A stretch of DNA of 64,000 nt from Nemertoderma westbladi (taxonomy: Eukaryota; Xenacoelomorpha; Nemertodermatida; Nemertodermatidae). Positions 32,864-48,000 of this stretch are shown piece by piece. Positions within the stretch are counted from its first letter, which is position 1, and each line of letters begins with the position of its first letter. A program made the translations under genes and the position numbers. The stretch spans positions 1-64,000 of the forward strand of contig JAUCBJ010003608.1 in NCBI GenBank assembly GCA_032718475.1, in the 5' to 3' direction. Under the pieces are notes generated by a model. The model was not told the origin of the DNA. It searched no databases and saw only the letters and a program-made list of their open reading frames with translations.

Positions 32864-35800
32864 CTGAAATAAAATAAATGATTAATGTGTAAATAGCGAT
32901 GTGTACACTTACAGTAAGTAATATGTGACGTAATTCTGTATAAAACTACTTTACAGTAAGGCGACTTATGGTTGGCCAAATAATCGTCGTAGCGTGTGAG
33001 AACTCGAATTGATCGCGATCTATAAAGCCGAACCCTGGAAGTGAAATTTTCTGTGGAATTTTCGAAACATTTCGCCACAACTACAGTACTACTACACACA
33101 CAGCTACCGTTGTACTACTACACACACAGCTACCGTTGTACTACTACACACACAGCTACCGTTGTACTACTACACACACAGCTACCGTTGTACTACTACA
33201 CACACAGCTACCGTTGTACTACTACACACACAACTACCGTTGTACTACTACACACACAGCTACCGTTGTACTACTACACACACAACTACCATTGTACTAC
33301 TACACACACAGCTACCGTTGTACTACTACACACACAGCTACCGTTGTACTACTACACACACAACTACCGTTGTACTACTACACATACAACTACAGTTGTA
33401 CTACTACACACACAACTACCGTTGTACTACTACACACACAGATACCGTTGTACTACTACACACACAGCTATCGTTGTACTACTACACACACAGCTACCGT
33501 TGTACTACTACACACACAGCTACCGTTGTACTACTACACACACAGCTACCGTTGTACTACTACACACACAACTACAGTACTACTACACACACAACTACCG
33601 TTGTACTACTACACACACAGCTACCGTTGTACTACTACACACACAACTACAGTACTACTACACACACAACTACCGTTGTACTACTACACACACAGCTATC
33701 GTTGTACTACTACACACACAGCTACCGTTGTACTACTACACACACAGCTACCGTTGTACTACTACACACACAGCTACCGTTGTACTACTACACACACAAC
33801 TACAGTACTACTACACATACAACTACCGTTGTACTACTACACACACAGCTACCGTTGTACTACTACACACACAGCTATCGTTGTACTACTACACACACAG
33901 CTACCGTTGTACTACTACACACACAGCTACCGTTGTACTACTACACACACAGCTACCGTTGTACTACTACACACACAACTACAGTACTACTACACACACA
34001 ACTACCGTTGTACTACTACACACACAGCTACCGTTGTACTACTACACACACAACTACCATTGTACTACTACACACACAGCTACCGTTGTACTACTACACA
34101 CACAGCTACCGTTGTACTACTACACACACAACTACAGTACTACTACACACACAACTACCGTTGTACTACTACACACACAGCTACCGTTGTACTACTACAC
34201 ACACAACTACCGTTGTACTACTACACACACAACTACCGTTGTACTACTACACACACAACTACCGTTGTACTACTACACACACAGCTACCGTTGTACTACT
34301 ACACACACAACTACAGTACTACTACACAAACAACTACCGTTGTACTACTACACACACAGCTACCGTTGTACTACTACACACACAGCTACCGTTGTACTAC
34401 TACACACACAACTACAGTACTACTACACACACAACTACCGTTGTACTACTACACACACAGCTACCGTTGTACTACTACACACACAACTACCGTTGTACTA
34501 CTACACATACAACTACAGTTGTACTACTACACACACAACTACCGTTGTACTACTACACACACAGCTACCGTTGTACTACTACACACACAGCTACCGTTGT
34601 ACTACTACACACACAGATACCGTTGTACTACTACACACACAGCTACCGTTGTACTACTACACACACAGCTACCGTTGTACTACTACACACACAACTACCG
34701 TTGTACTACTACACACACAACTACCGTTGTACTACTACACACACAACTACCGTTATACTACTACACACACAACTACCGTTGTACTACTACACATACAACT
34801 ACCGTTGTACTACTACACACACAGCTACCGTTGTACTACTACACACACAGCTACCGTTGTACTACTACACACACAACTACCGTTGTACTACTACACACAC
34901 AACTACCGTTGTACTACTACACACACAACTACCGTTGTACTACTACACATACAACTACAGTTGTACTACTACACACACAACTACCGTTGTACTACTACAC
35001 ATACAACTACAGTTGTACTACTACACACACAACTACAGTACTACTACACACACAACTACCGTTGTACTACTACACATACAACACACAACTATAGTACTAC
35101 TACACACACAACTACCGTTGTACTACTACACACACAGCTACCGTTGTACTACTACACACACAGCTACCGTTGTACTACTACACACACAACTACCGTTGTA
35201 CTACTACACACACAACTACAGTACTACTACACACACAGCTACCGTTGTACTACTACACACACAACTACCGTTGTACTACTACACACACAACTACCGTTGT
35301 ACTACTACACACACAACTACCGTTGTACTACTACACACACAACTACAGTTGTACTACTACACACACAACTACCGTTGTACTACTACACACACAACTACCG
35401 TTGTACTACTACACACACAACTACAGTTGTACTACTACACACACAACTACCGTTGTACTACTACACACACAACTACAGTACTACTACACACACAACTACC
35501 GTTGTACTACTACACACACAACTACAGTACTACTACACACACAGCTACAGTTCTACTACTACACACACAGCTACCGTTGTACTACTACACACACAACTAC
35601 AGTTGTACTACTACACACACAACTACCGTTGTACTACTACACACACAACTACCGTTGTACTACTACACACACAACTACCGTTGTACTACTACACACACAA
35701 CAACAGTTGTACTACTACACACACAACTACCGTTGTACTACTACACACACAACTACCGTTGTACTACTACACACACAACTACAGTTGTACTACTACACAC

Positions 35801-38800
35801 ACAACTACAGTTGCACTACTACACACACAACTACCGTTGTACTACTACACACACAACTACCGTTGTACTACTACACACACAACTACCGTTGTACTACTAC
35901 ACACACAGTTACCGTTGTACTACTACACACACAGCTACCGTTGTACTACTACACACACAACTACCGTTGTACTACTACACATACAACTACCGTTGTACTA
36001 CTACACATACAACTACAGTTGTACTACTACACACACAACTACCGTTGTACTACTACACACACAGCTACCGTTGTACTACTACACACACAACTACCGTTGT
36101 ACTACTACACACACAACTACAGTACTACTACACACACAGCTACCGTTGTACTACTACACACACAACTACCGTTGTACTACTACACACACAACTACCGTTG
36201 TACTACTACACACACAACTACCGTTGTACTACTACACACACAACTACCGTTGTACTACTACACACACAACTACCGTTGTACTACTACACACACAGCTACC
36301 GTTGTACTACTACACACACAGCTACCGTTGTACTACTACACACACAGCTACCGTTGTACTACTACACACACAGCTACCGTTGTACTACTACACACACAAC
36401 TACCGTTGTACTACTACACACACAGCTACCGTTGTACTACTACACACACAACTACCGTTGTACTACTACACACACAACTACCGTTGTACTACTACACACA
36501 CAGCTACCGTTGTACTACTACACACACAGCTACCGTTGTACTACTACACACACAGCTACCGTTGTACTACTACACACACAGCTACCGTTGTACTACTACA
36601 CACACAGCTACCGTTGTACTACTACACACACAACTACCGTTGTACTACTACACACACAGCTACCGTTGTACTACTACACACACAGCTACCGTTGTACTAC
36701 TACACACACAACTACCGTTGTACTACTACACACACAGCTACCGTTGTACTACTACACACACAGCTACCGTTGTACTACTACACACACAACTACCGTTGTA
36801 CTACTACACACACACAGCTACCGTTGTACTACTACACACACAACTACCGTTGTACTACAACACACACAACTACCGTTGTACTACTACACACACAACTACC
36901 GTTGTACTACTACACACACAACTACCGTTGTACTACTACACAAACAGCTACCGTTGTACTACTACACACACAGCTACCGTTGTACTACTACACACACAAC
37001 TACCGTTGTACTACTACACACACAACTACGGTTGTACTACTACACACACAACTACCGTTGTACTACTACACACACAACTACAGTACTACTACACACACAA
37101 CTACCGTTGTACTACTACACACACAACTACAGTACTACTACACACACAGCTACAGTTCTACTACTACACACACAGCTACCGTTGTACTACTACACACACA
37201 ACTACCGTTGTACTACTACACACACAACTACCGTTGTACTACTACACACACAACTACCGTTGTACTACTACACACACAACTACCGTTGTACTACTACACA
37301 CACAACTACCGTTGTACTACTACACACACAGCTACCGTTGTACTACTACACACACAGCTACCGTTGTACTACTACACACACAACTACCGTTGTACTACTA
37401 CACACACAACTACCGTTGTACTACTACACACACAACTACCGTTGTACTACTACACACACAACTACCGTTGTACTACTACACACACAACTACCGTTGTACT
37501 ACTACACACACAACTACCGTTGTACTACTACACACACAACTACCGTTGTACTACTACACACACAACTACCGTTGTACTACTACACAGACACACACAGCTA
37601 CCGTTGTACTACTACACACACAACTACAGTTGTACTACTACACACACAACTACCGTTGTACTACTACACACACAACTACCGTTGTACTACTACACACACA
37701 ACTACAGTACTACTACAAACACAGCTACCGTTGTACTACTACACACACAGCTACCGGTGTACTACTACACACACAACTACCGTTGTACTACTACACACAC
37801 AACTACCGTTGTACTACTACACAGACACACACAGCTACCGTTGTACTACTACACACACAACTACAGTTGTACTACTACACACACAACTACCGTTGTACTA
37901 CTACACACACAACTACCGTTGTACTACTACACACACAACTACAGTACTACTACACACACAGCTACCGTTGTACTACTACACACACAGCTACCGGTGTACT
38001 ACTACACACACAACTACCGTTGTACTACTACACACACAACTACCGTTGTACTACTACACACACAACTACCGTTGTACTACTACACACACAGCTACCGTTG
38101 TACTACTACACACACAGTTACCGTTGTACTACTACACACACAGCTACCGTTGTACTACTACACACACAACTACCGTTGTACTACTACACATACAACTACC
38201 GTTGTACTACTACACATACAACTACAGTTGTACTACTACACACACAACTACCGTTGTACTACTACACACACAGCTACCGTTGTACTACTACACACACAAC
38301 TACCGTTGTACTACTACACACACAGCTACCGTTGTACTACTACACACACAGCTACCGTTGTACTACTACACACACAACTACCGTTGTACTACTACACACA
38401 CAGCTACCGTTGTACTACTACACACACAACTACCGTTGTACTACTACACACACAACTACCGTTGTACTACTACACACACAGCTACCGTTGTACTACTACA
38501 CACACAGCTACCGTTGTACTACTACACACACAGCTACCGTTGTACTACTACACACACAGCTACCGTTGTACTACTACACACACAGCTACCGTTGTACTAC
38601 TACACACACAACTACCGTTGTACTACTACACACACAGCTACCGATGTACTACTACACACACAGCTACCGTTGTACTACTACACACACAACTACCGTTGTA
38701 CTACTACACACACAGCTACCGTTGTACTACTACACACACAACTACCGTTGTACTACTACACACACAACTACCGTTGTACTACTACACACACAACTACAGT

Positions 38801-40695
38801 ACTACTACACACACAACTACCGTTGTACTACTACACACACAACTACCGTTGTACTACTACACACACAACTACAGTTGTACTACTACACACACAACTACCG
38901 TTGTACTACTACACACACAACTACCGTTGTACTACTACACACACAACTACAGTACTACTACACACACAACTACCGTTGTACTACTACACACACAACTACC
39001 GTTGTACTACTACACACACAACTACCGTTGTACTACTACACACACAACTACAGTACTACTACACACACAACTACCGTTGTACTACTACACACACAACTAC
39101 CGTTGTACTACTACACACACAACTACCGTTGTACTACTACACACACAACTACCGTTGTACTACTACACACACAACTACAGTTGTACTACTACACACACAA
39201 CTACCGTTGTACTACTACACACACAACTACCGTTGTACTACTACACACACAACTACAGTACTACTACACACACAACTACCGTTGTACTACTACACACACA
39301 ACTACCGTTGTACTACTACACACACAACTACCGTTGTACTACTACACACACAACTACAGTACTACTACACACACAGCTACCGTTGTACTACTACACACAC
39401 AGCTATCGTTGTACTACTACACACACAACTACCGTTGTACTACTACACACACAACTACCGTTGTACTACTACACACACAGGACACACACAAATAAAAATT
39501 TAACAAATTGTACATTCAGACATTGAGCGGGACAGCGGAATGAAAATGCGTTTCGACCTGAACAACTAAACTGAAAGGCTCACTCTACATTGGTAATAGG
39601 CGAATCAATCTAGCCGAAAAAGGGGGTCAACCCATAACAAATTCGCAATTCATCCAAACCAATTTTTTTTTATTCTACATTGCCTTGTTAATACCTCCAA
39701 AAAAGTCTATAAAAATATATTATGCGGATCACTTTCAATTTCCTGGTTCTTTCCTTAGCAACATGGATTTTACATAGCAACAAGGGGTCTATTGGTGGGA
39801 TTTTCTCCAAATTTTGAAAAGACGAACTTTACTCTTGACTATCGATTGACTGAACTATGCACTGCTGCATAGTTACCCATTTAGTTTCCAGAGCAACGGA
39901 AATTTGTCTAATAATTTAACCATTTTTAATACCAATTTTGCTGGTACAATATAAGGACCTTATTTACACAACTTCTCTACTAAACGGGTGGATGTAACCT
40001 CGCCCATCGGATTTATCGACCTCAAAAACCCTTATCCCAAAAAAATTTATTTGTTATATGATAAACTATTGTGGTTTTTAAACTAAAACAAATAGATAAA
40101 TTACACCTAAAATAATAAATCAATCACAATTTTATTATGTGAAAAGTCTTCGCTAACATTAATGGAAATTATGAGACTTCTAGTTTCCGAGATATAACAA
40201 TTAATGTGTAACACGCCAGTATAAATATTACTAATTTCCCATTGAATCACAGCTTATTGTGAAATTAATTAAATTATTCTGGAACATTACTAATTTGCTA
40301 CTTACTTTTCCCTACTGTTCCTTTTGTTTGGCTTGTGTTATGCAAATTTAGGTAGAATTTCCATGAATAAACATATGATCCACAAAATAAAATTTTACGG
40401 ACTTTTTGTGGTCATTAATAAGGTAATATAAAATCCAAAATGTGTGGTTCGGATTGATTGCGAAATACTTATGGTTTTTTTGCTAGATTGATTTGACTAT
40501 TAATTAATTGTTAGGAAGTGTAAACCATGGAAACGAGACAACGAAGTTACATCGCTCTCAACATTATTATACACATGCTTGGTAAAGATTTCGACATATT
40601 ATTTTCCTAACAAGTCGTATCTCTGAGTGGGAAATGGAGGGGAAGGAAGACCGTATGGATGGGATAGGCGATGTATTTATAAACTTTATAAATTA
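32864..40695 (-). other. INTS12: INTS12 intron (7.8 kb), mostly the 26-bp array
   Basis: The donor GTAATT (at 40690-40695 read on minus) and the acceptor TTTCAG (above 32863) delimit the intron, and both flanking exons are in phase 0. About 82 percent of it is the 26-bp tandem array. The unique part (39485-40690) is AT-rich with no coding signal. Confidence 0.75.
33083..39480. repeat. 26-bp minisatellite (about 245 copies) in an INTS12 intron
   Basis: The unit is 26 bases, CTACCGTTGTACTACTACAC then ACACAG. Frequent variants are GCTACC/ACTACC, CATACA for CACACA, and a 23-base form lacking TTG (CTACAGTACTACTACACACA then CAA). No plus-strand frame of the unit contains a stop, so all three frames stay open for over 2000 codons; this is not evidence of coding. 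The minus strand is rich in GTGTGTGTAGTAGTA. It starts inside the unique intron sequence and ends in ACACAGGACACACACAAATAAA. Confidence 0.97.
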
Positions 40696-40819
40696 CCTTA
40701 TGCTCCGAGCGTTTGAACGGTTCTATGGTTTGTTTATCTCCACCTGAGTTCCCTGTATTCTTTGACGAGACTTTCGCGTTGCTAATATTTGCGTCTAACC
40801 GAACTGCCATCTTCTCAAC
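40696..40819 (-). CDS. INTS12: INTS12 internal exon downstream of the PHD finger
   Basis: This 124-nt exon lies between acceptor TTTATCCAG and donor GTAATT. Translation is VEKMAVRLDANISNAKVSSK, a short Ser/Gly-rich stretch and EPFKRSEHK. It reads in phase 0 from the PHD exon. Vertebrate INTS12 has a comparable LAFKRTEVK word after its PHD finger, supporting the order. The start codon of the open frame in this region is intronic and not used. Confidence 0.8.
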
Positions 40820-40871
40820 CTGGATAAATGAATAATAAATCAATTTGCAGAAAAGATACAATAACCCAAGC

Positions 40872-41192
40872 ATTGACCTATGCGATGACCTATTGACCTA
40901 TGCGATGACCTATTGACCTATGCGATGACCTATTGACCTATGCGATGACCTATTGACCTATGCGATGACCTATTGACTTATGCGATGACCTATTGACCTA
41001 TGCGATGACCTATTGACCTATGCGATGACCTATTGACCTATGCGATGACCTATTGACCTATGCGATGACCTATTGACCTATGCGATGACCTATTGACCTA
41101 TGCGATGACCTATTGACCTATGCGACGACCTATTGACATATGCGACGACCTATTGACATATGCGACGACCTATTGACCTATGCGATAACCTA
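40872..41192. repeat. 20-bp minisatellite (16 copies) in an INTS12 intron
   Basis: Tandem copies of CTATGCGATGACCTATTGAC fill most of the 409-bp intron between the exons at 40696-40819 and 41229-41391. The last units carry GACGACC and GACATA variants. It ends about 35 bases from the splice donor of the PHD exon. Confidence 0.96.
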
Positions 41193-41228
41193 TTACGTTC
41201 ACCTAAACTCACTTAACTACTTTCTTAC

Positions 41229-41391
41229 CTTTGATGATTTCAATTTAGCGATGCATTTATAACAATACCAAACGAAGCGCGGGTCTGATACATCTTTGTC
41301 TGCGATCTCTGGCTGGTGGCACTTCTGGTGGTACAGTCTGTGGCAGTCCTGGCACTCAACTATACGTCGCCCAACTCTCTGGTCCAATGAT
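41229..41391 (-). CDS. INTS12: INTS12 PHD-finger exon (C-terminal half)
   Basis: This 163-nt exon lies between acceptor TTTTTTTTCCAG and donor GTAAGAAAG. It encodes SLDQRVGRRIVECQDCHRLYHQKCHQPEI and then VSDPRFVWYCYKCIAKLKSSK. The residues VECQDCHRLYHQKCH..FVWYCYKC supply six of the eight zinc ligands of a C4HC3 PHD finger; the first pair is in the preceding exon. The WYC..C ending and the VECQ(D/E)CH..YH..CH spacing closely match INTS12 PHD fingers of other animals. The exon is joined to the one above by a split glycine codon (GG/A). Confidence 0.9.
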
Positions 41392-41782
41392 CTGGAAAAA
41401 AAACCCAAAATATATAAAACAAGAAAAACTCGCCTGTAAAACACAAATAAATACAATAAAAATTTTCGACAATTTATTATCTAAATCTATTCAGTCAGTA
41501 TTGTGAATGTTTACCGTCCGTACCAATATATAGTTTAAAGATTAAGCCTCTCCATAACTCCTGTAGAACAATGACATTATATTATGCATAACTTTATATA
41601 TATACCAATGACGTGACTTTTTGCAACAGTTGAGATTTTAGAATTCAATATGCGTCAGATGAGATTGCAGTGCTGTGAGTGTTGCTACAGTGGATGGATG
41701 GATACGGCAGGATACGGCATGTTCTACGTTCCTTTTACCGAATTTAGACAATTTTTTTCATATAACATAATAATTGGCTTAC
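41392..41782 (-). other. INTS12: INTS12 intron
   Basis: AT-rich 391-bp intron with canonical GTAAGC donor (minus strand, at 41782) and a polypyrimidine CCAG acceptor. No repeat array. Confidence 0.7.
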
Positions 41783-41916
41783 CCGCACACTACACACGTG
41801 AGTGACGTCACCATTTCATCCAAACTCGATGGAGTGGCTGGAATATCCTCATCTGATTCGATGTAGCTCCCCCTAGCGGTGTCGTCCAACTCAATAATGT
41901 CGTCACTTTCCGAGTT
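41783..41916 (-). CDS. INTS12: INTS12 exon with acidic linker and first PHD zinc ligands
   Basis: This 134-nt exon lies between acceptor TTGTTATTATAG and donor GTAAGC. It begins in phase 0 (NSESDDIIELDD) and contains an acidic stretch YIESDEDIPATPSSLDEM. It ends with VTSLTCVVCG, where CVVC gives the first two zinc ligands of the PHD finger, as in vertebrate INTS12. It splices in phase 2 to the exon at 41229-41391. The N-terminal exons, which carry the conserved INTS1-binding start of the protein, are not in the window; only the 19-bp array and the retroelement lie upstream. Confidence 0.85.
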
Positions 41917-42004
41917 CTATAATAACAATTTTTTATGAATTTATATAAAATCGAAAAATGAAAGGGGCTCATTAAAACACCAAAGAATAACCATAATATA
42001 ATCG

Positions 42005-45000
42005 GTCGGTATAGTCGGTCTAATAGAACCCAATCGAACTAATAGAACCTAATCGAACTAATAGAACCCAATCTAACTAACCTGTATTTGTGTCTGTCGG
42101 TCTAATATAACCCAATCTAACTAATAGAACCCAATCTAACTAATAGAACCCAATCTAACTAATAGAACCCAATCTAACTAATAGAACCCAATCTAACTAA
42201 TAGAACCCAATCTAACTAATAGAACCCAATCTAACTAATAGAACCCAATCTAACTAACCTGTATTTGTGTCTATCGGTCTAATAGAACCCAATCTAACAA
42301 ATAGAACCCAAATCTAACTAATCTGTATTTGTGTCTGTCAGTCTAAGAGAACCCAATCTAACTACCCGGTATTTGTGTCTGTCGGTCTAATAGAACCCAA
42401 TCTAACTAATAGAAACCAATCTAACTAACCTGTATTTGTGTCTCTCTGTCTAATAGAACCCAATCTAACTAACCTGTATTTGTTTCTGTCTGTCGGTCTA
42501 ATAGAACCCAATCTAACTAATAAAATCCAATCTAACTACTAGAACCCAATCTAACTAATAGAACCCAATCTAAGTAATAGAACCCAATCTAACTAACCTG
42601 TATTTGTGTCTGTCGGTCTTATAGAACCCAATCTAACTAATAGAACCCAATCTAACTAATAGAACCCAATCTAATTAATAGAACCCAATCTAACTAACCT
42701 GTATTTGTGTCTGTCTGTCTAATATAACCCAATCTAACTAACATGTATTTGTGTCCGCCGGTCTAATAGAACCCAATCTAACTAATATAACCCAATCTAA
42801 CTAATAGAACCCAATCGAACTAACCTGTATTTGTGTCTGTATGTCTAATAGAACCCAATCTAACTAATAAAACCCAATCTAACTAACCTGTATTTGTGTC
42901 CGTCGGTCTAATAGAACCCAATCTAACTAACCTGTATAGTGTATTTGTTTCTGTCGGTCTAATAAAACCCAATCTAACTAACCTGTATTTGTGTCCGTTG
43001 GTCTAATAGAACCCAATCTAACTAATAGAACCCAATCAAACTAACCTGTATTTGTGTCTGTCGGTCTAATAGAACCCAATCTAACTAATAGAACCCAATC
43101 TAACTAATAGAACCCAATCAAACTAACTTGAATTTGTGTCTGTCTGTCGGTCTAATAGAACCCAATCTAACTAACCTGTATTTGTGTCTGTCGGTCTAAT
43201 AGAACCCAATCTAACTAATAGAACCAAATCTAACTAATAGAACCCCATCTAACTAATACAACCCAATCTAACTAATACAACCCAATCTAACTAATAGAAC
43301 CCAATCTAACTAATAGAACCCAATCTAACTAATAGAACCCAATCTAACTAATAAAACCCAATCTAACTAATAGAACCCAATCAAACTAACCTGTATTTGT
43401 GTCCGTCGGTCTAATATAACCCAATCTAACTAATAGAACCCAATCTAACTAATAGAACCCAATCTAACTAACCTGTATTTGTGTCTGTCGGTCTAATAGA
43501 ACCCAATCTAACTAATAGAACCCAATCTAACTAACCTGTATTTGTGTCTGTCGGTCTAATAGAACCCAATCTAACTAATAGAATCCAATCAAACTAATAG
43601 AACCCAATCTAACTAATAGAACCAAATCTAACTAATAGAACCCATTCTAACTAATAGAACCCAATCTAACTAATAGAACCCAATCTAACTAATATAACCC
43701 AATCTAACTAATACAACCCAATCTAACTAATATAACCCAATCTAACTAATAGAACCCAATCTAACTAATAGAACCCAATCTAACTAATAGAACCCAATCT
43801 AACTAATAGAACCCAATCTAACTAATAGAACCCAATCTAACTAATAGAACCCAATCTAACTAATAGAACCCAATCTAACTAATAAAACCCAATCTAACTA
43901 ATAGAACCCAATCAAACTAACCTGTATTTGTGTCTGTCGGTCTAATAGAACTCAATCTAACTAATAGAACCCAATCTAACTAACCTGTATTTGTGTCTGT
44001 CGGTCTAATAGTAATAGAACCCAATCTAACTAATAGAACCCAATCTAACTAACCTGTATTTGTGCTGTCGGTCTAATAGAACCCAATCTAACTAATAGAA
44101 CCCAATCAAACTAATATAACCCAATCTAACTAATAGAACCAAATCTAACTAATAGAACCCATTATAACTAATAGAACCCAATCTAACTAATAGAACCCAA
44201 TCTAACTAATAGAACCCAATCTAACTAATAGAACCCAATCTAACTAATAAAACCCAATCTAACTAATAGAACCCAATCAAACTAACCTGTATTTGTGTCT
44301 GTCGGTCTAATAGAACTCAATCTAACTAATAGAACCAAATCAAACTAATAGAACCCAATCTAACTAATAGAACCCAATCTAACTAATTGAACACATATCT
44401 AACTATCCTGTATTTGTGTCTGTCGGTCTAATAGAACCCAATCTAACTAATAGAACCCAATCTAACTAACCTGTATTTGTGTCTGTCGGTCTAATAGAAC
44501 CCAATCTAACTAATAGAACCCAATCAAACTAATAGAACCCAATCTAACTAATAGAACCAAATCTAACTAATAGAACCCATTCTAACTAATAGAACCCAAT
44601 CTAACTAATAGAACCCAATCTAACTAATAGAACCCAATCTAACTAATAGAACCCAATCTAACTAATAAAACCCAATCTAACTAATAGAACCCAATCAAAC
44701 TAACCTGTATTTGTGTCTGTCGGTCTAATAGAACTCAATCTAACTAATAGAACCCAATCTAACTAATAGAACCCAATCTAACTAACAGAACCCAATCTAA
44801 CTAATATAACCCAATCTAACTAATAGAACCCAATCTAACTAACCTGTATTTGTTTCTGTCGGTCTAATAGAACCCAATCTAACTAATAGAACCCAATCTA
44901 ACTAATAGAACCCAATCTAACTAATAGAACCCAATCTAACTGTGTCTGTCGGTCTAATATAACCCAATCTAACTAATAGAACCCAATCTAACTAACCTGT

Positions 45001-48000
45001 ATTTGTTTCTGTCGGTCCAATAGAACCCAAAGTAACTAATAGAACCCAATCTAACTAATAGAACCCAATCTAACTAATATAACCCAATCTAACTAATATA
45101 ACCCAATCTAACTAACCTGTATTTGTCTCTGTTGGTCTAATAGAACCCAATCTAACTAACCTGTATTTGTGTCTGTCAGTCTAATATAACCCAATCTAAC
45201 TAATAGAACCCAATCGAACTAACCTGTATTTGTTTCTGTCGGTCTATTAGAACCCAATCTAACTAACCTGTATTTGTCTCTGTTGGTCTAATAGAACCCA
45301 ATCTAACTAACCTGTATTTGTGTCTGTCGGTCTAATAGAACCCAATCTAACTAATAGAACCCAATCTAACTAATAGAACCCAATCTAACTAACCTGTATT
45401 TGTGTCTGTCGGTCTAATAGAACCCAATCTAACTAATAGAACCCAATCTAACTAACCTGTATTTGTGTCTGTCGGTCTAATAGAACCCAATCTAACTAAC
45501 CTGTATTTGTGTCTGTCGGTCTAATAGAACCCAATCTAACTAATAGAACCCAATCTAACTAATAGAACCCAATCAAACTAACCTGTATTTGTGTCTGTCG
45601 CTCTAATAGAACCCAATCTAACTAATAGAACCCAATCTAACTAATAGAACCCAATCTAACTAATAGAACCCAATCTAACTAATAGAACCCAATCTAACTA
45701 ATAGAACCCAATCTAACTAATAGAACCCAATCTAACTAATAGAACCCAATCTAACTAATAGAACCTAATCTAACTAATAGAACCCAATCTAACTAATAGA
45801 ACCTAATCTAACTAATAGAACCCAATCTAACTAATAGAACCCAATCTAACTAATAGAACCCAATCTAACTAATAGAACCCAATCTAACTAACCTGTATTT
45901 GTTTCTGTCGGTCTAATAGAACCCAATCTAACTAACCTGTATTTGTGTCTGTCGGTCTAATAGAACCCAATCTAACTAATAGAACCCAATCTAACTAATA
46001 GAACCCAATCTAACTAATAGAACCCAATCTAACTAACCTGTATTTGTGTCTATCGGTCTAATAGAACCCAATCTAACTAATAGAACCCAATCTAACTAAT
46101 AGAACCCAATCTAACTAATAGAACCCAATCTAACTAATAGAACCCAATCTAACTAATAGAACCCAATCTAACTAATAGAACCCAATCTAACTAATAGAAC
46201 CCAATCTAACTAATAGAACCCAATCTAACTAATATAACCCAATCTAACTAACCTGTATTTGTGTCTGTCGGTCTAATAGAACCCAATCTAACTAATAGAA
46301 CCCAATCTAACTAATAGAACCCAATCTAACTAATAGAACCCAATCTAACTAATAGAACCCAATCTAACTAATAGAACCCAATCTAACTAATAGAACCCAA
46401 TCTAACTAATAGAACCCAATCTAACTAATAGAACCCAATCTAACTAATAGAACCCAATCTAACTAATAGAACCCAATCTAACTAATAGAACCCAATCTAA
46501 CTAATAGAACCCAATCTAACTAATAGAACCCAATCTAACTAATAGAACCCAATCTAACTAATAGAACCCAATCTAACTAATAGAACCCAATCTAACTAAT
46601 AGAACCCAATCTAACTAATAGAACCCAATCTAACTCACCTGTATTTGTGTCTGTCGGTCTAATATAACCCAATCTAACTAATAGAACCCAATCTAACTCA
46701 CCTGTATTTGTGTCTGTCGGTCTAATATAACCCAATCTAACTAATAGAACCCAATCTAACTAATAGAACCCAATCTAACTAATAGAACCCAATCTAACTA
46801 ATAGAACCCAATCTAACTAATAGAACCCAATCTAACTAATAGAACCCAATCTAACTAATAGAACCCAATCTAACTCACCTGTATTTGTGTCTGTCGGTCT
46901 AATATAACCCAATCTAACTAATAGAACCCAATCTAACTAATAGAACCCAATCTAACTAATAGAACCCAATCTAACTAATAGAACCCAATCTAACTCACCT
47001 GTATTTGTGTCTGTCGGTCTAATATAACCCAATCTAACTAATAGAACCCAATCTAACTAATAGAACCCAATCTAACTAATAGAACCCAATCTAACTAATA
47101 GAACCCAATCTAACTAATAGAACCCAATCTAACTAATAGAACCCAATCTAACTAATAGAACCCAATCTAACTAATAGAACCCAATCTAACTAATAGAACC
47201 CAATCTAACTAATAGAACCCAATCTAACTAATAGAACCCAATCTAACTAATAGAACCCAATCTAACTAATAGAACCCAATCTAACTAATAGAACCCAATC
47301 TAACTAATAGAACCCAATCTAACTAATAGAACCCAATCTAACTAATAGAACCCAATCTAACTAATAGAACCCAATCTAACTAATAGAACCCAATCTAACT
47401 AATAGAACCCAATCTAACTAATAGAACCCAATCTAACTAATAGAACCCAATCTAACTAATAGAACCCAATCTAACTAATAGAACCCAATCTAACTAATAG
47501 AACCCAATCTAACTAATAGAACCCAATCTAACTAATAGAACCCAATCTAACTAATATAACCCAATCTAACTAACCTGTATTTGTGTCTGTCGGTCTAATA
47601 GAACCCAATCTAACTAATAGAACCCAATCTAACTAATAGAACCCAATCTAACTAATAGAACCCAATCTAACTAATAGAACCCAATCTAACTAATAGAACC
47701 CAATCTAACTAATAGAACCCAATCTAACTAATAGAACCCAATCTAACTAATAGAACCCAATCTAACTAATAGAACCCAATCTAACTAATAGAACCCAATC
47801 TAACTAATAGAACCCAATCTAACTAATAGAACCCAATCTAACTAATAGAACCCAATCTAACTAATATAACCCAATCTAACTAACCTGTATTTGTGTCTGT
47901 CGGTCTAATAGAACCCAATCTAACTAATAGAACCCAATCTAACTAATAGAACCCAATCTAACTAATAGAACCCAATCTAACTAATAGAACCCAATCTAAC

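Noticed and set aside
33041-39526. Open frames of 2161, 2113 and 1441 residues (TTHT-, LLHTQLPLYYY-type)
   Set aside because: They are one stop-free 26-bp repeat read in three frames. Period not divisible by three rotates the frame, and the region is an INTS12 intron on the other strand.
40872-41192. Possible CRISPR array (regular 20-bp repeats)
   Set aside because: Repeats are contiguous with no unique spacers, no cas genes exist, and the DNA is animal. The same reasoning applies to all other arrays here.
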